Positions 1 through 8,728 of a DNA stretch of 64,000 nucleotides are shown piece by piece. This stretch comes from Chloroflexota bacterium (GTDB lineage Bacteria; Chloroflexota; Limnocylindria; Limnocylindrales; CSP1-4). The translations under genes and the position numbers were made by a program. The notes under the pieces were generated by a model. It did no database searches. It worked only from the letters and a program-made list of their open reading frames with translations, and was not told where the DNA came from. The stretch lies in contig JAHBUZ010000012.1 of the NCBI GenBank assembly GCA_019637815.1, positions 1 to 64,000 on the forward strand. The letters are read 5' to 3'. The first letter of the stretch is position 1. Each line of letters opens with the position of its first letter.

Positions 1-1
1 G

Positions 2-1537
2 GCGACCACGCCGGCAGCCACACCCCCGGATGCCGCGGCATGGGGCGCCGCCCCGAACACGCCGGAGCCATCATCCTGGGCGCCTCCGCCACCGCCGGCA
101 CCGGCCGCACCACCACCGCCGGCACCGGTCGCGCCGCAACCGCCACCGCCCGCCGGCTGGGCGACCCCCCCGGTAGAGCAGGCGCCCCAGGCGCCCGCCG
201 CGTACCCGCCGCAGCCGGCCGCCGCACCACCCCCCGCCGCGCCGGGTGCCTATCCGCCCGGTTACCCGGCGCCAGCCGGGTATCAGCAGCCGGGTCAGGC
301 GTATCAGCAGCCGGGTCAGGCCTATCCACAGGCGGCGCCCGCGTATCCACCGGCGAGCGCACCCCAGCCACCGGCACCGGCCGCGTACGCACCACCGGCC
401 GCGGCCCCCCAGGTGCCCGCCGCGCCGCCCGTCCAGGCACCACAGGCGTACCAGCAGCCGGCTGCGGCAGCACCCGGCTATCCGGCACCCGCGGCATCCA
501 CCGGCTATCAGGCACCCGCATCACCAGCGGCCGTGCCGCCGGGCACGCAGGGCTGGCAGCAGCCCACTGCCGGGCAGCAGCCGGCACCGACCGGCACGCA
601 GGGCTGGCAGCAGCCCGTCGCTGGGCAGCAGCCGGCTGCTGGACAGCAACCAGCCGCGCGCCAGCCGGGCGCCCAGCAGCCAGCGGCCCGCCAGCCCTAT
701 CCCGGCCAGCCCGGTCAGGCATATCCGGGCCAGGCCCCTGCCGGCTACCAGCAGCAGGCCTGGCAGCGACCGGCCGCGGGCTACCCCCAGCAGGGGTATG
801 GCCAGGGCTACCAGCAGGGATATGGCCAGGGACAGGCGCCCCGCTCGACCGGATACGGTCAGGGCTACCAGCAGGGATATGGCCAGCAGGGGCAGCAGGG
901 CTGGACCGGCTATCAGCAGGGCCCCACCTACCCCGCGGGCTACCAGCAGGGGTATGGCCAGGGCTACCAGCAGGGGTATGGCCAGCAGGCCGCCTGGGGC
1001 GGCGCCGCGGCGAGCTACTGGAACCAGACCGAGCCCGAGTACCGCAAGGGTCGGTCGTTCCTGGCCCTCTTCGCAGGGCTGTTGCTGCTCGTGGCGGGCG
1101 TCGTGGCGCTCGTCGGCGGTGCCGGCCTGGTCGCCGTGAGCGGCCTGCTGGACGATGTGCAGTTCCAGCAGGGCTTCGACCCGGCGGTCGTGGACTTCAT
1201 CCGCACATCGGTCGCGGCGATCGGTGCAGGCCTCATCGTCGTGGGCATCCTGGAGCTGCTGAGCGCGCTCGGCATCTTCGGCCATCGTGGCTGGGGTCGG
1301 GCACTCGGTCTGCTCCTCAGCCTCGTGGCGATCCTCGCGAGCATCGGCGGGGTCGTCTGGGCGCTCGGTCAGCCGACCATGACCATCATCGTCAACGGCA
1401 CGGCGGCGAGCGTCATCACCCAGGCCGAGCGAGCATCGGTCCCGGCCGCGCCGCTCGTGTTCTACGCGATCGTGTTCCTGTGCCTGCTCTTCGGTGGTGG
1501 CCACTTCCGGATGAAGGAGGTCACCCGGGAGTCCTGA
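2..1537 (+). CDS. Gln/Tyr/Pro-rich low-complexity membrane protein, 5' end missing
   Basis: The reading frame is open from the first bases of the window, so the true start lies upstream; 511 residues are visible. The first part (to about nt 1020) is built almost only from Ala, Pro, Gln, Gly and Tyr, first as AP- and YQQPGQ-type repeats and then as repeats of the type GYQQGYGQ (nt 790-990). The last 170 residues hold about four hydrophobic segments (near nt 1057-1128, 1207-1275, 1300-1370 and 1450-1505). This layout, a disordered sticky N-terminal domain ahead of a small membrane domain, is common in uncharacterised high-GC bacterial membrane proteins. I do not recognise a catalytic domain. 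An in-frame GTG at 413 would give a 374-residue protein, but nothing in the sequence favours it over an upstream start. It is convergent with the polymerase gene, whose stop is 3 nt away. Confidence 0.75.
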   Translation, partial: ATTPAATPPDAAAWGAAPNTPEPSSWAPPPPPAPAAPPPPAPVAPQPPPPAGWATPPVEQAPQAPAAYPPQPAAAPPPAAPGAYPPGYPAPAGYQQPGQAYQQPGQAYPQAAPAYPPASAPQPPAPAAYAPPAAAPQVPAAPPVQAPQAYQQPAAAAPGYPAPAASTGYQAPASPAAVPPGTQGWQQPTAGQQPAPTGTQGWQQPVAGQQPAAGQQPAARQPGAQQPAARQPYPGQPGQAYPGQAPAGYQQQAWQRPAAGYPQQGYGQGYQQGYGQGQAPRSTGYGQGYQQGYGQQGQQGWTGYQQGPTYPAGYQQGYGQGYQQGYGQQAAWGGAAASYWNQTEPEYRKGRSFLALFAGLLLLVAGVVALVGGAGLVAVSGLLDDVQFQQGFDPAVVDFIRTSVAAIGAGLIVVGILELLSALGIFGHRGWGRALGLLLSLVAILASIGGVVWALGQPTMTIIVNGTAASVITQAERASVPAAPLVFYAIVFLCLLFGGGHFRMKEVTRES

Positions 1538-1540
1538 CCC

Positions 1541-3001
1541 TCAGGACCCGGAGGTCGGATCGGGCGTGCCCCGCTTCCGTGGCGCGCGCTCGAGCTGCCC
1601 GGCCTTGTCCGGCCATTCGTAGCCAGCCCATGGGTCGTAGTCGACCTCCAGGGGCTCCTGGCCCGGTCGGAGCTCGGCCGGGACATGCACCAGGTTGACG
1701 CGCACCCGATACCAGAGCGTGGATCGGCCGCGCATGCCATCCACGAGGATGTCCGCGGCCTCCAGGTGCGGCACCACGTCCGGGTGGCGCGACTTCCAGC
1801 GTTCGAGACCCTCGAGCGCCTGCTCCTTCGTCTCGGCGCGCGCGATCTCCACGACCGGGATGGAGGACTTCCGTCGTCCCGTCGGGGTCGGCCGGGAGCC
1901 CGTCCGACGCGGCGCGTCCTCCCCCGGGCCGGGCGGCGCGGACCCCGCGGCCACGGCCGCCGCGAGACTCTCGGCGTCGGATGGGCCGTACTCGGCGGAC
2001 GGTCGGCGCTGCTTCGACGGCTGGACCCGGGGTGGCTCGCCTTCCGGCTTGGCGTAGTGGGGCGGCCACGGTGCATCCCCCTCCCCGTCGGCCTCGTGGC
2101 GCGCGGACAGCTCCAGCAGCGCCTCCAATGACCCGACCGCGTCATCGATGCCTGCCGCGGGGTCGCCGTGCTCCGCGAACAGGGCGGGCACCGTGCGCAG
2201 CGTGAACGCCTCCATCTCGACGGTGGGCACGTCCTCCCAGCGCAGGGGCATCGAGACCCGCGCGTCCGGGGTGGGTCGCACCGAATAGGCGGACGCCACC
2301 GTGCGGTCCTTGGCGTTCTGGTTGTAGTCGATGAACACGCCGTGCCGCTCCTCCTTCCACCAGCGACTGGTGGCGAGGTCGGGTGCGCGCCGTTCCACGT
2401 CCCGCGCGAGCGCGAGCGCCGCGCGACGCACCTGCGGGAACGTCCAGCGTGGCTCGATGCGTACGTTGATGTGGATGCCTCGCGACCCGGACGTCTTGGG
2501 CCAGCCGACCAGGCCGTGTGCCTCGAGCGATTCCCGGACCACCATGGCCACCTGGCGCACGTGGTCCCAGGACACTCCCGGGATCGGGTCGAGATCCACG
2601 CGCAGCTCATCGGGATGATCCAGGTCATCGGCACGCACCGGGTGCGGGTTGAGGTCGATGCAGCCGAGGTTGATGACCCAGGTCAGCTGCGCGGCATCCC
2701 GCACCACGATCTCGTCCGCGGTCCGGCCGGACGGGAACGACAGCTCCACCGTCTCGATCCAGTCGGGCCGCGTGGTGGGCGCCCGCTTCTGGAAGAACGG
2801 CTGTCCCGTGATGCCGTCCACGAAGCGCTTGAGCGCCATGGGTCGACCGGAGACCCCGCGGAGCGCACCCTCGGCGACCGCGAGGTAGTAGTGGACCAGC
2901 TCCCCCTTGGTGATACCGGCCTCCGGGAAGTAGACCTTGGCCGGGTTGGTCACCGTCACCGACCGACCGGCGACCTCGATGACCTCCCGCGGGGTCGCCA
3001 T
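1541..3001 (-). CDS. ligD: LigD-type polymerase domain protein (non-homologous end-joining primase-polymerase)
   Basis: A stand-alone archaeo-eukaryotic primase-like polymerase of the LigD PolDom family, 486 residues. Such enzymes add ribonucleotides or deoxynucleotides at DNA ends during Ku-dependent end joining. The catalytic acidic residues are visible: DLD at residues 136-138 and a third Asp at 225 (VFIDYNQNAKD), with the conserved KTSGSRGIH at 169-177. Residues 1-295 are the polymerase core; after a linker, residues about 380-475 form a C-terminal extension (RKSSIPVVEIA... to the end) that is not a ligase or phosphoesterase domain. Its start codon overlaps the stop of the upstream pyrophosphatase gene by one base (TGATG), so the two are translationally coupled; pyrophosphatase removes the polymerase by-product. 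No ku or ATP-dependent ligase gene is in the window. Confidence 0.9.
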   Translation of the reverse strand: MATPREVIEVAGRSVTVTNPAKVYFPEAGITKGELVHYYLAVAEGALRGVSGRPMALKRFVDGITGQPFFQKRAPTTRPDWIETVELSFPSGRTADEIVVRDAAQLTWVINLGCIDLNPHPVRADDLDHPDELRVDLDPIPGVSWDHVRQVAMVVRESLEAHGLVGWPKTSGSRGIHINVRIEPRWTFPQVRRAALALARDVERRAPDLATSRWWKEERHGVFIDYNQNAKDRTVASAYSVRPTPDARVSMPLRWEDVPTVEMEAFTLRTVPALFAEHGDPAAGIDDAVGSLEALLELSARHEADGEGDAPWPPHYAKPEGEPPRVQPSKQRRPSAEYGPSDAESLAAAVAAGSAPPGPGEDAPRRTGSRPTPTGRRKSSIPVVEIARAETKEQALEGLERWKSRHPDVVPHLEAADILVDGMRGRSTLWYRVRVNLVHVPAELRPGQEPLEVDYDPWAGYEWPDKAGQLERAPRKRGTPDPTSGS

Positions 3002-3546
3002 CAGCCAGGGCCCGGGTCGGGCGCAGGGACGGCGTGCGCGAGGAACGCCTCACGATCGGCCACGAGCACCTCGCGCGCCCGGTCGGCGTCGTGCCAGCCG
3101 ATGACCTCGACGGTCTTGTCCTCCAGCAGCTTGTAGGTCTGGAAGAAGTTCTCGATCTCCACCAGGCGATGTGGTCGCACCTGGCTGAGCCGCTTCACAT
3201 GGGCCTGGTGCGGGTCACCGACCGCGACGCACAGGATCTTGAAGTCACCGCCCTGCTCGTCACGCATCTCGAGGAGGCCCACGGGCCGTGCCCAGACGTG
3301 GCAGCCGGTGAACGTCGGCTCATCGATGAGCAGCAGCGTGTCCGTGGGATCGCCATCATCGGCGAGCGTGTCGGGCACGAAGCCATAGTCGAAGTTGTAG
3401 AAGACGGCGGACGAGAGCACGCGGTCGAGCCGGAACACGCCGGCCTGGGGGTCCCACTCATACTTGTTGCGGCTGCCGCGCGGGATCTCGACGACGACCT
3501 CGATGATGCCGGGATAGGCCCCGGGCGCCTTGATGGGCGGAGTCAC
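3001..3546 (-). CDS. ppa: Family I inorganic pyrophosphatase
   Basis: A 181-residue soluble pyrophosphatase that hydrolyses PPi to two phosphates and so drives nucleic-acid and activated-intermediate synthesis in the cytoplasm. The family signature DDGDPTD is at residues 63-69, with the upstream EIPRGSRNKYE (20-30), the YGFVPDTLADDGDP metal-binding strand and the late KTVEVIGWHD segment, all typical of family I. Length matches the family. It is the first gene of a two-gene minus-strand unit; its stop overlaps the start of the LigD-type polymerase, whose reaction releases PPi. The start lies 38 nt from the divergent nitroreductase gene, so both promoters must lie in that short gap or overlap the coding sequence. 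Confidence 0.93.
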   Translation of the reverse strand: MTPPIKAPGAYPGIIEVVVEIPRGSRNKYEWDPQAGVFRLDRVLSSAVFYNFDYGFVPDTLADDGDPTDTLLLIDEPTFTGCHVWARPVGLLEMRDEQGGDFKILCVAVGDPHQAHVKRLSQVRPHRLVEIENFFQTYKLLEDKTVEVIGWHDADRAREVLVADREAFLAHAVPAPDPGPG

Positions 3547-3584
3547 CCGACCACGATACCGCGGGACACCTAGACTCGACGATC

Positions 3585-4106
3585 ATGCAGACCCTCGATG
3601 CCATCGGCCGCCAGCGCGTCGTCCGCGCCTTCACCTCCGAGCCACTCCCCGACGATGCCCTCTCGACGATCCTCCACGCGGGCCGCCGGGCTGGCTCCTC
3701 CAAGAACCTCCAGCGCTGGGCGTTCGTGACGGTCACCGATCGCGAGACGCTCCGCCGACTCTCCGAGGTGGGGCCGTGGTGCGGTCACATCGCCGGTGCC
3801 ACCGTGGCCATCGCGCTCGTGACCCCGGACCCGCGCGCCGATGGGTCACCGCTCTCGATCATGTGGGACCTGGGACGCGCGGCACAGAACATCACGCTCG
3901 CGGCGTGGGACCTGGGCATCGGCTCGTGTCCCGGCACGGTCTACGAGCAGGCACTCTGCCGGTCGATCCTGGGCTATCCGGAGGATCACCACTGCGAGTA
4001 CATCCTGAGCCTGGGCTACCCCGTGGACCCGACGGACCTCACCCGCCCGCTCCAGCCGGGAGGGCGCCACGACCTCGCATCGATGCTCCACGAGGAGCGC
4101 TGGTAG
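3585..4106 (+). CDS. Nitroreductase family flavoprotein
   Basis: A 173-residue member of the FMN-dependent nitroreductase family. The N-terminal IGRQRVVRAFTSEPLPDD and the AGSSKNLQRWAFVTV segment (FMN phosphate binding, residues 37-50) are typical, as is the C-terminal half with LGRAAQNITLAAWDLGIGSCPGT and the final LGYPVDP. Such proteins reduce nitro groups, quinones or other electron acceptors with NAD(P)H; the substrate cannot be read from sequence. It is slightly short for the family. It stands alone, divergent from ppa. Confidence 0.85.
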   Translation: MQTLDAIGRQRVVRAFTSEPLPDDALSTILHAGRRAGSSKNLQRWAFVTVTDRETLRRLSEVGPWCGHIAGATVAIALVTPDPRADGSPLSIMWDLGRAAQNITLAAWDLGIGSCPGTVYEQALCRSILGYPEDHHCEYILSLGYPVDPTDLTRPLQPGGRHDLASMLHEERW

Positions 4107-4163
4107 GGCGCGTGGCCGGGTGGCCGCTCGTGGGCCGGACAGGCCCTCGTCGAGGGTGACCCC

Positions 4164-5084
4164 TCAGCGGAGCACCTGCGCGGCGATGAGGCTGGTGATG
4201 ACCGCGAACGCCACGCTCGCGAGCGTGCCCAGCAGGTAGTACTCGGCGAACACGCGATCATCGAGCTGTCGGAACCGGGCAAGCGTCTTGGCCGCGATCA
4301 CGAGCCCGATCGTGGCCACGCCGCCGGCGAGCACGAGCGCGGCGATGAGCACTCGCTCGATGACCCCGATGGTCGCGCCGATGCGCGCCACGGATGGCCC
4401 ATCGCTCGTCCGCGCGTCATCCACGACCGGCGGGCGCGGCGCGCGCACGAGCGTGCCCACGAACATGTTGCCGGCCCGCACGTTGGCGATGACCAGCGCC
4501 GTGCCCACGATGGCCACGAGCACGACCCGACCCACCAGCGTCCCGTCCTCGTGGGACGCGATCCGTGACACGAGATCCTGCCACCAGCCGAGTGGCTCGG
4601 CCGTCGCCAGGAGCGCCGCCCACGCCAGCACGAGCACCGCGAGATGGGCGACCTGGTCGAGCAGGAACCAGACACCGGGCATCGGGGACCAGCCCGCGAC
4701 GAGCTCGGGCGTCTCGTCCGCGTCGGTCGAGACCCCGTCGGTCGGGATGCCGGAGGGGTCCGGCGGGGTGGCCACGGCCGTCGTGCCAGCACGCGGCGTA
4801 TCCATGCGCAGCGTCAGCTCCACCTTGGCGCGGTCGATGACCAGGTGCGTGACACCCGTCACGAGCACGAACGCGATGCCCGGCAGCCCGTAGACGAGCA
4901 CGATGCTCGCCGCGACGGCGGTCACGATGGCGACATGGATGCCCAGTGCCCGCCAGGCGGCCGGGCCGCGACCGAACTTCCGGGTGGCGACCCAGCCGGG
5001 CTGGAGCACGAAGTCGGCGAGCAGATGGCACAGCACCAGCCACGACAGGACCAGGATGCCGCCGCTCACCGGCTCCGCGCTCAT
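4164..5084 (-). CDS. DUF3307 domain membrane protein (SatD partner)
   Basis: A 306-residue integral membrane protein of unknown function. The N-terminal segment VLSWLVLCHLLADFVLQPGWVA is the DUF3307 hallmark (His-Leu-Leu-Ala-Asp-Phe near the end of the first helix). About seven hydrophobic segments follow, with a hydrophilic insert at residues 95-125. I chose the ATG at 5084; an upstream in-frame ATG at 5117 would overlap the SatD gene and adds no recognisable sequence. It lies directly downstream of the satD-like gene (16 nt apart), an arrangement seen in many bacteria, where the pair is thought to couple a stress sensor to a membrane protein; the mechanism is unknown. Confidence 0.8.
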   Translation of the reverse strand: MSAEPVSGGILVLSWLVLCHLLADFVLQPGWVATRKFGRGPAAWRALGIHVAIVTAVAASIVLVYGLPGIAFVLVTGVTHLVIDRAKVELTLRMDTPRAGTTAVATPPDPSGIPTDGVSTDADETPELVAGWSPMPGVWFLLDQVAHLAVLVLAWAALLATAEPLGWWQDLVSRIASHEDGTLVGRVVLVAIVGTALVIANVRAGNMFVGTLVRAPRPPVVDDARTSDGPSVARIGATIGVIERVLIAALVLAGGVATIGLVIAAKTLARFRQLDDRVFAEYYLLGTLASVAFAVITSLIAAQVLR

Positions 5085-5100
5085 CGCGTCCGCTCCGTGC

Positions 5101-5775
5101 TCATGCGGCAGGTCCATGGGTCGTGCCGCCCAGCGCGTCGATGGCCTCCCTGAGGAGCGTCCGGACGGTGTCCTCGAGACGCGTCACGTCACGCGCCCCG
5201 GCCCGCGACAGGTGCCCGGACACCGCCGACTGGGAGATCCCCAGGCGATCGGCGATGTCCTCCTGGCGGAGACGCTCGATGGTCCGCAGGTGGAGCACCT
5301 CGCGCTGTCGGTCGGTCATCCGGTCGATGAGCGAGCCGAGCACCGGCGCGACCCCGTCCAGCAGGCGGTCGATGGGCGGGTGTCCCGTGACGCACGCGAG
5401 CACGTCCCCCTCGCGATGGACGCGCGTCATGTGCTCACGAGCGAGCAGGAATGCCTCGCCGGTGCGGCGCGTGGCGGGCCCGTGACCGGGATCCACGGCA
5501 CCGACCCCGATGACCCAGCGCATGCGCGGCACACCGGTCGGTCCCGCGTGCGGGCGGAGCAGGGCGTCGAGGACCGGGCCGAGGGCATCCGCATCGGCCG
5601 GCAGGAGGCCCTGGATCTCGTCGCCCTGGGTGAACTCGAAGGCAGCCAGGCGCTCCGGATACCGCGCCTCCAGCCGATCGCGCAGGCGCTCCAGCCAGGC
5701 CGTGGCGACACGGGCGCTGCGGCGTGACCCCACGACATCGCCGATGAGACAGACAGCGACGAGGGTGTGAGCCAT
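5101..5775 (-). CDS. SatD family protein with C-terminal helix-turn-helix
   Basis: A 224-residue SatD-like regulator. The start of the protein (LVAVCLIGDVVGSR) matches the SatD family, and the C-terminal part contains a sigma-region-4/LuxR-like helix-turn-helix (MTDRQREVLHLRTIERL followed by RQEDIADRLGISQSAVSGHL). The middle part (GDEIQGLLPADADAL) resembles the nucleotide-cyclase-like fold proposed for SatD, but I see no complete catalytic set. I start at the ATG at 5775, which gives the canonical N-terminus; an ATG at 5811 adds 12 residues. It precedes the DUF3307 membrane gene in one transcription unit. Repeats in the upstream gap could be its own operator. Confidence 0.78.
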   Translation of the reverse strand: MAHTLVAVCLIGDVVGSRRSARVATAWLERLRDRLEARYPERLAAFEFTQGDEIQGLLPADADALGPVLDALLRPHAGPTGVPRMRWVIGVGAVDPGHGPATRRTGEAFLLAREHMTRVHREGDVLACVTGHPPIDRLLDGVAPVLGSLIDRMTDRQREVLHLRTIERLRQEDIADRLGISQSAVSGHLSRAGARDVTRLEDTVRTLLREAIDALGGTTHGPAA

Positions 5776-5815
5776 GGACGGGAGCGTATCAGCGTCTCGC
5801 ATCATGCTCATCGAT

Positions 5816-5866
5816 CATATCGCGGCAATATGACCTCTGTGCATCATGTGGTGGCGATATGACGCC
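5816..5866. promoter_or_regulatory. Repeated CRATATGAC motif between satD-like and HdeD-like genes
   Basis: Two direct copies of a 16-bp element (GCGGCAATATGACCTC at 5822-5837 and GTGGCGATATGACGCC at 5851-5866) lie 29 bp apart in the divergent gap. The first is also half of an inverted repeat CATAT-N7-ATATG (from about 5816). This A+T-rich island is unlike its GC-rich surroundings and is a candidate operator for the HTH-carrying SatD protein. The role is inference. Confidence 0.4.
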
Positions 5867-5963
5867 CATCCGTACAGACTGCCGCCGCATGGCGCGCATT
5901 GGTAGCATGGGTGCCCGAAGATACGAGACCATCCGACGCGCGACGAGGGAGAGGGAGACGGAG

Positions 5964-6683
5964 ATGTCCGAGGTCATGGGCACACCAGAACCGGCGACGC
6001 CCACGCCGCAGCCAGCGGCGCCCCCGCCGCAGCATGTGACCACCAGCCCCGAGGAGGACATGCTCCGGGGCGCCGCCAACCTGGTGGACCAGAACGCTCC
6101 CTGGAAGAAGGGTGCGCGCTGGGAGGTCGTGCTCATCCAGGGTGTCGTGCTCGGGGTCGCCGGGCTCATCGTGTGGCTCGCACCGGGCTTCGGCGCCGCG
6201 GCCATCCTCCAGCTGGTCGCGCTGCTGCTGCTCGTGAGTGCCGGCCTCTCGGTGTGGCGCCTGCTGCGCCACCGGGTCGCTCCGGCGCGTGTCGGGACCG
6301 TGGCCTTCCGGGCCGGCGTGGGCCTGTCCATCGGCATCGTCACCATCCTCGGCTCGCTCATCGTGGACGACCGGGATGTCGGGACGCGCGCCGTCGCGGT
6401 CGTACTCGGCGTCGGCCTCGTCCTCTACGGTCTCGCGGCGCTGACCACGATCGTCTTCGGTCGCCAGAAGGGCGCCGGTCTGCCGATCGTGTCGATCGTC
6501 GTGGTCGTGCTGACCGTCGTGGTGGGCATCCTGCTCATCGTCAACGGCCGGGACGGCATCGATGCCCTCCAGGGCACGTTCGTGCTGCTGGGCATCCTCA
6601 TCGCGCTCGCCGGGCTCGGCCTCATCGGCTACGCCCTCATGCTGCGACAGGGTCAGGCTCCGGCGGACACCAGCGACATCTAG
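5964..6683 (+). CDS. HdeD-like (DUF308) multi-pass membrane protein
   Basis: A 239-residue membrane protein with a Pro/Ala-rich cytoplasmic N-terminus (about 35 residues) and about six transmembrane segments in three helical hairpins, each rich in Gly, Val, Leu and Ile, as in the DUF308/HdeD family. In enterobacteria HdeD contributes to acid resistance; function here is unknown. The start at 5964 is supported by a purine-rich ribosome binding site (GGAGACGGAG) just upstream; an ATG at 5859 lies inside the presumed promoter region and encodes Arg-rich, non-conserved sequence. It is divergent from the satD-like gene. Confidence 0.75.
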   Translation: MSEVMGTPEPATPTPQPAAPPPQHVTTSPEEDMLRGAANLVDQNAPWKKGARWEVVLIQGVVLGVAGLIVWLAPGFGAAAILQLVALLLLVSAGLSVWRLLRHRVAPARVGTVAFRAGVGLSIGIVTILGSLIVDDRDVGTRAVAVVLGVGLVLYGLAALTTIVFGRQKGAGLPIVSIVVVVLTVVVGILLIVNGRDGIDALQGTFVLLGILIALAGLGLIGYALMLRQGQAPADTSDI

Positions 6684-6813
6684 CGTCCAGCGACGTCCGG
6701 GTGACGGCGGGCCCGCCGGCGACCCGGGCCACCACGTTGGGATCGGATCGCGGACATGCGTCGACGCCGGCGTCCCCGATGGGGCGCCGGCGATCGCTTG
6801 GGTGGCGGTGGAG

Positions 6814-7035
6814 CTACCGGTTCCGGGCCAGGAAGTCCATCACGTCATCCAGCCGGAACCGTCGGTCCCCGCGCTTGCAGACGCGATAGAAGGGCAGCTC
6901 GCCGCGATCACCGAGTCGCTTCACGGTGTTCACGTGGAGATGCAGCATGTCCGCGACCTCGCTCGCGGTCAGCATCGGCCCGAGGTCGGTGGCGGCAGCG
7001 GCAACAGTGGGCGCCATTCTGGTGTCGTTCCTCAT
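6814..7035 (-). CDS. Small excisionase-family helix-turn-helix DNA-binding protein
   Basis: A 73-residue protein carrying a MerR/excisionase-type winged helix: PMLTASEVADMLHLHVNTVKRLGDRGELPFYRVCKRGDRRF and a closing helix LDDVMDFLARNR. Such small proteins (BldC, Xis-like) bind DNA as regulators or as recombination directionality factors. Nothing nearby is an integrase, so a regulatory role is more likely. The ATG at 7035 is the first in frame; a second at 7017 is possible. The long upstream open frame that runs through the neighbouring tRNA is not coding. Confidence 0.8.
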   Translation of the reverse strand: MRNDTRMAPTVAAAATDLGPMLTASEVADMLHLHVNTVKRLGDRGELPFYRVCKRGDRRFRLDDVMDFLARNR

Positions 7036-7250
7036 TCGTAGCGTGGTGCTCTCTGGACGGCTGCTCGGAGTACCACGGCGCGCTCGGAGGACGCCGCAGG
7101 CGATCGATACCGGTCCACTGCGGACGGGTCCGCTGCGGTGGGGCCGGGTGATGTGACGGATGGTGCCGTCCGGGCTGGCGCCCGCCAAGCCGTACTCTTG
7201 TCCGGTCCGCGCGGTACGGAGGGTGTTGCGCGCGCGCACTCCCCGTACCA

Positions 7251-7338
7251 CGTCAGCGCGGACGTCCTGCGCCGTGCCGGTGCGGACGTCCTGCGTCGCG
7301 TCAGCGCGTATCTGCCGCGTCGCGTCAGCCTGCCGGCG
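7251..7338. repeat. 24-bp imperfect tandem repeat
   Basis: Three units of 24 bp (7251-7274, 7275-7298, 7299-7322) and a partial fourth fill the space before the end of the DUF333 gene. Shared parts are GCGGACGTCCTGCG (units 1 and 2) and CGTCAGCGCG (units 1 and 3). The rest of the gap from 7036 shows no gene. Confidence 0.55.
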
Positions 7339-7942
7339 CGCTGAAGATCCCCGGCAGGTCGCCGCCCGGCTGGTACACGAACAGCGGCTCCAGGTCCACG
7401 CCCCGGATCGTGCCGTCCGAGTGATAGGCGAGGCCCCACTCGTCGAGCATCGAGCCGTCCGGGAACACGCACATCGCGATGACCGGGTCGTCCGGGTCCG
7501 TGGTGTCCACCCAGCCGCCGCCGGAGGCGCCGTCGCCGAAGCTCGCCGAACCGCCCAGGTCGGCACAGTAGGCCGTGGCGGGGTTGCCCCTCGACGGGTC
7601 GTACTCGGCCATCGGGACCTGCTGGAGGTAGGCCACCGCCGCGAGCGTGGGCGTCCGGAGCGCGAGCGTGATCGTGTCGACGTAGATGCGGGAGCCGTCC
7701 TCGGCCTGCCAGCGGCACAGCTCGACGGTGCGGCCGAGGTCGGTCCACGCGGCCTGGTCGAGGTTCGTGCCGAAGATCGCCCGACGCCACTGGACCGTGC
7801 CGCCCTTCTCCTCGCACACGCTGCGCGCGGCGGAGAGGTCCGGCTGGGGTGGATAGCCTGGCTCGGCCGGCGACTGCGCCGCGAGCGCGGTCGGGACCAG
7901 GAGCAGCAAGCCGGCAAGAGCGGCGAGGCGGGTGGTGCGCAT
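7325..7942 (-). CDS. Secreted DUF333-type protein
   Basis: A 205-residue exported protein. It begins with a clear Sec signal peptide (RTTRLAALAGLLLLVPTALA, likely cleaved before AQSP at residue 21-23). The second half matches the DUF333 pattern found in small putative haemolysin-like lipoproteins: NPATAYCADLGGS, then a spacer and CVFPDGSMLDEWGLAYHSDG. The first half carries a similar Cys-containing segment (ARSVCEEKGG...VELCRW), so the protein may hold two related halves with paired cysteines. There is no lipobox cysteine. Function is unknown. It lies just downstream (same strand) of the tRNA-Arg gene. Confidence 0.7.
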   Translation of the reverse strand: MRTTRLAALAGLLLLVPTALAAQSPAEPGYPPQPDLSAARSVCEEKGGTVQWRRAIFGTNLDQAAWTDLGRTVELCRWQAEDGSRIYVDTITLALRTPTLAAVAYLQQVPMAEYDPSRGNPATAYCADLGGSASFGDGASGGGWVDTTDPDDPVIAMCVFPDGSMLDEWGLAYHSDGTIRGVDLEPLFVYQPGGDLPGIFSAPAG

Positions 7943-7979
7943 CGGTGGGTGCCTCCTGGGTCATCGGGCGTGGGCCGCG

Positions 7980-8055
7980 TGGCGCCCTCGGCAGGGATCG
8001 AACCTGCGACCGGCCGCTTAGAAGGCGGCTGCTCTATCCACTGAGCTACGAGGGC
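7980..8055 (-). tRNA. tRNA-Arg (anticodon UCU)
   Basis: A complete 76-nt cloverleaf. The acceptor stem is GCCCTCG pairing with CGAGGGC, the anticodon stem is GCCGC/GCGGC with loop CTTCTAA (anticodon UCU, codon AGA), and the T arm is GCAGG-TTCGATC-CCTGC. The discriminator base is G and the CCA end is encoded. Confidence 0.96.
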
Positions 8056-8206
8056 GTGCGGGTCATGGTACCGCCGTGTCCCGGCCGTGGCGCCTGCCAG
8101 GACGCCTAGCGTCGAACGTGGCGGTGGGCAGGACGCTGGTGCCTGACCAGCCCGCATCGTCCCGGCGATCGCGATCCGTGCTGAGGCGAGGTGTGGCTCC
8201 CACCCT

Positions 8207-8281
8207 CCCGAGTCATATCGGAGCATCACACGGGGCCCGGGCGGGTTCGGCAGGGCCTCCCCGAGTCATACCAGAGCATCA
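8207..8281. repeat. 22-bp direct repeat pair
   Basis: Two copies (8207-8228 and 8260-8281) share 20 of 22 bases, CCCGAGTCATA-[TC]-C-[GA]-GAGCATCA, and start 53 bp apart. They lie downstream of nothing recognisable; role unknown. Confidence 0.6.
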
Positions 8282-8714
8282 GGAGGTCGATGAGGGTCGG
8301 GATCCGACAGCTCCGATGACATCCGTCCACGATCGATGGGCGCTGCGCGGCCGGATATCGGGTTCGAGATGCCAACGGCATCCTCGACACGCCGCGAACG
8401 TGTCGATCCACCACCATCGCCGGTCGATCGACCGGCTCGATGGCCACCAGCATGCCCCCCGGTGGCCCGCAGCACGCCGATGACCACGATCAGACGGCCC
8501 TGCGCCCAGTCATGGTGGACCTTCAGGGGTCGAATGCGACCCCCCCCCCGCGACCTCCACGCGAGGACCCCGGGATACCCCGTCAAGGGACTTCGCGAGC
8601 CCTTGATGTGGGGCGTATCGATGGGGTCGGTTCGCCGACGTGTCGACTCGGTGCGGCGCCTCTGTGAGGCGCAGGGATCACAGACGATGTCGCCCGCCAG
8701 ACCGTGGCAAATAC

Positions 8715-8728
8715 CGAACAAATGTTCT
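8715..8728. promoter_or_regulatory. LexA/DinR-like box upstream of NYN-domain gene
   Basis: The 14-mer CGAACAAATGTTCT matches the Gram-positive SOS-box pattern CGAAC-N4-GTTYG at all but the last base, with inverted arms GAACA/TGTTC. It sits about 53 bp before the GTG of the NYN gene, next to a -10-like TAGTAT (8728-8733). That LexA binds here is inference; lexA is not in the window. Confidence 0.4.

Noticed and set aside
6814..8229. A 471-codon minus-strand open frame through the tRNA-Arg gene
   Set aside because: Only its last 73 codons (the HTH protein) are gene-like; the rest runs through the DUF333 gene in another frame and the tRNA.
8536..8552. Poly-C tract as a phase-variation site
   Set aside because: It is not inside a supported reading frame or between promoter elements.
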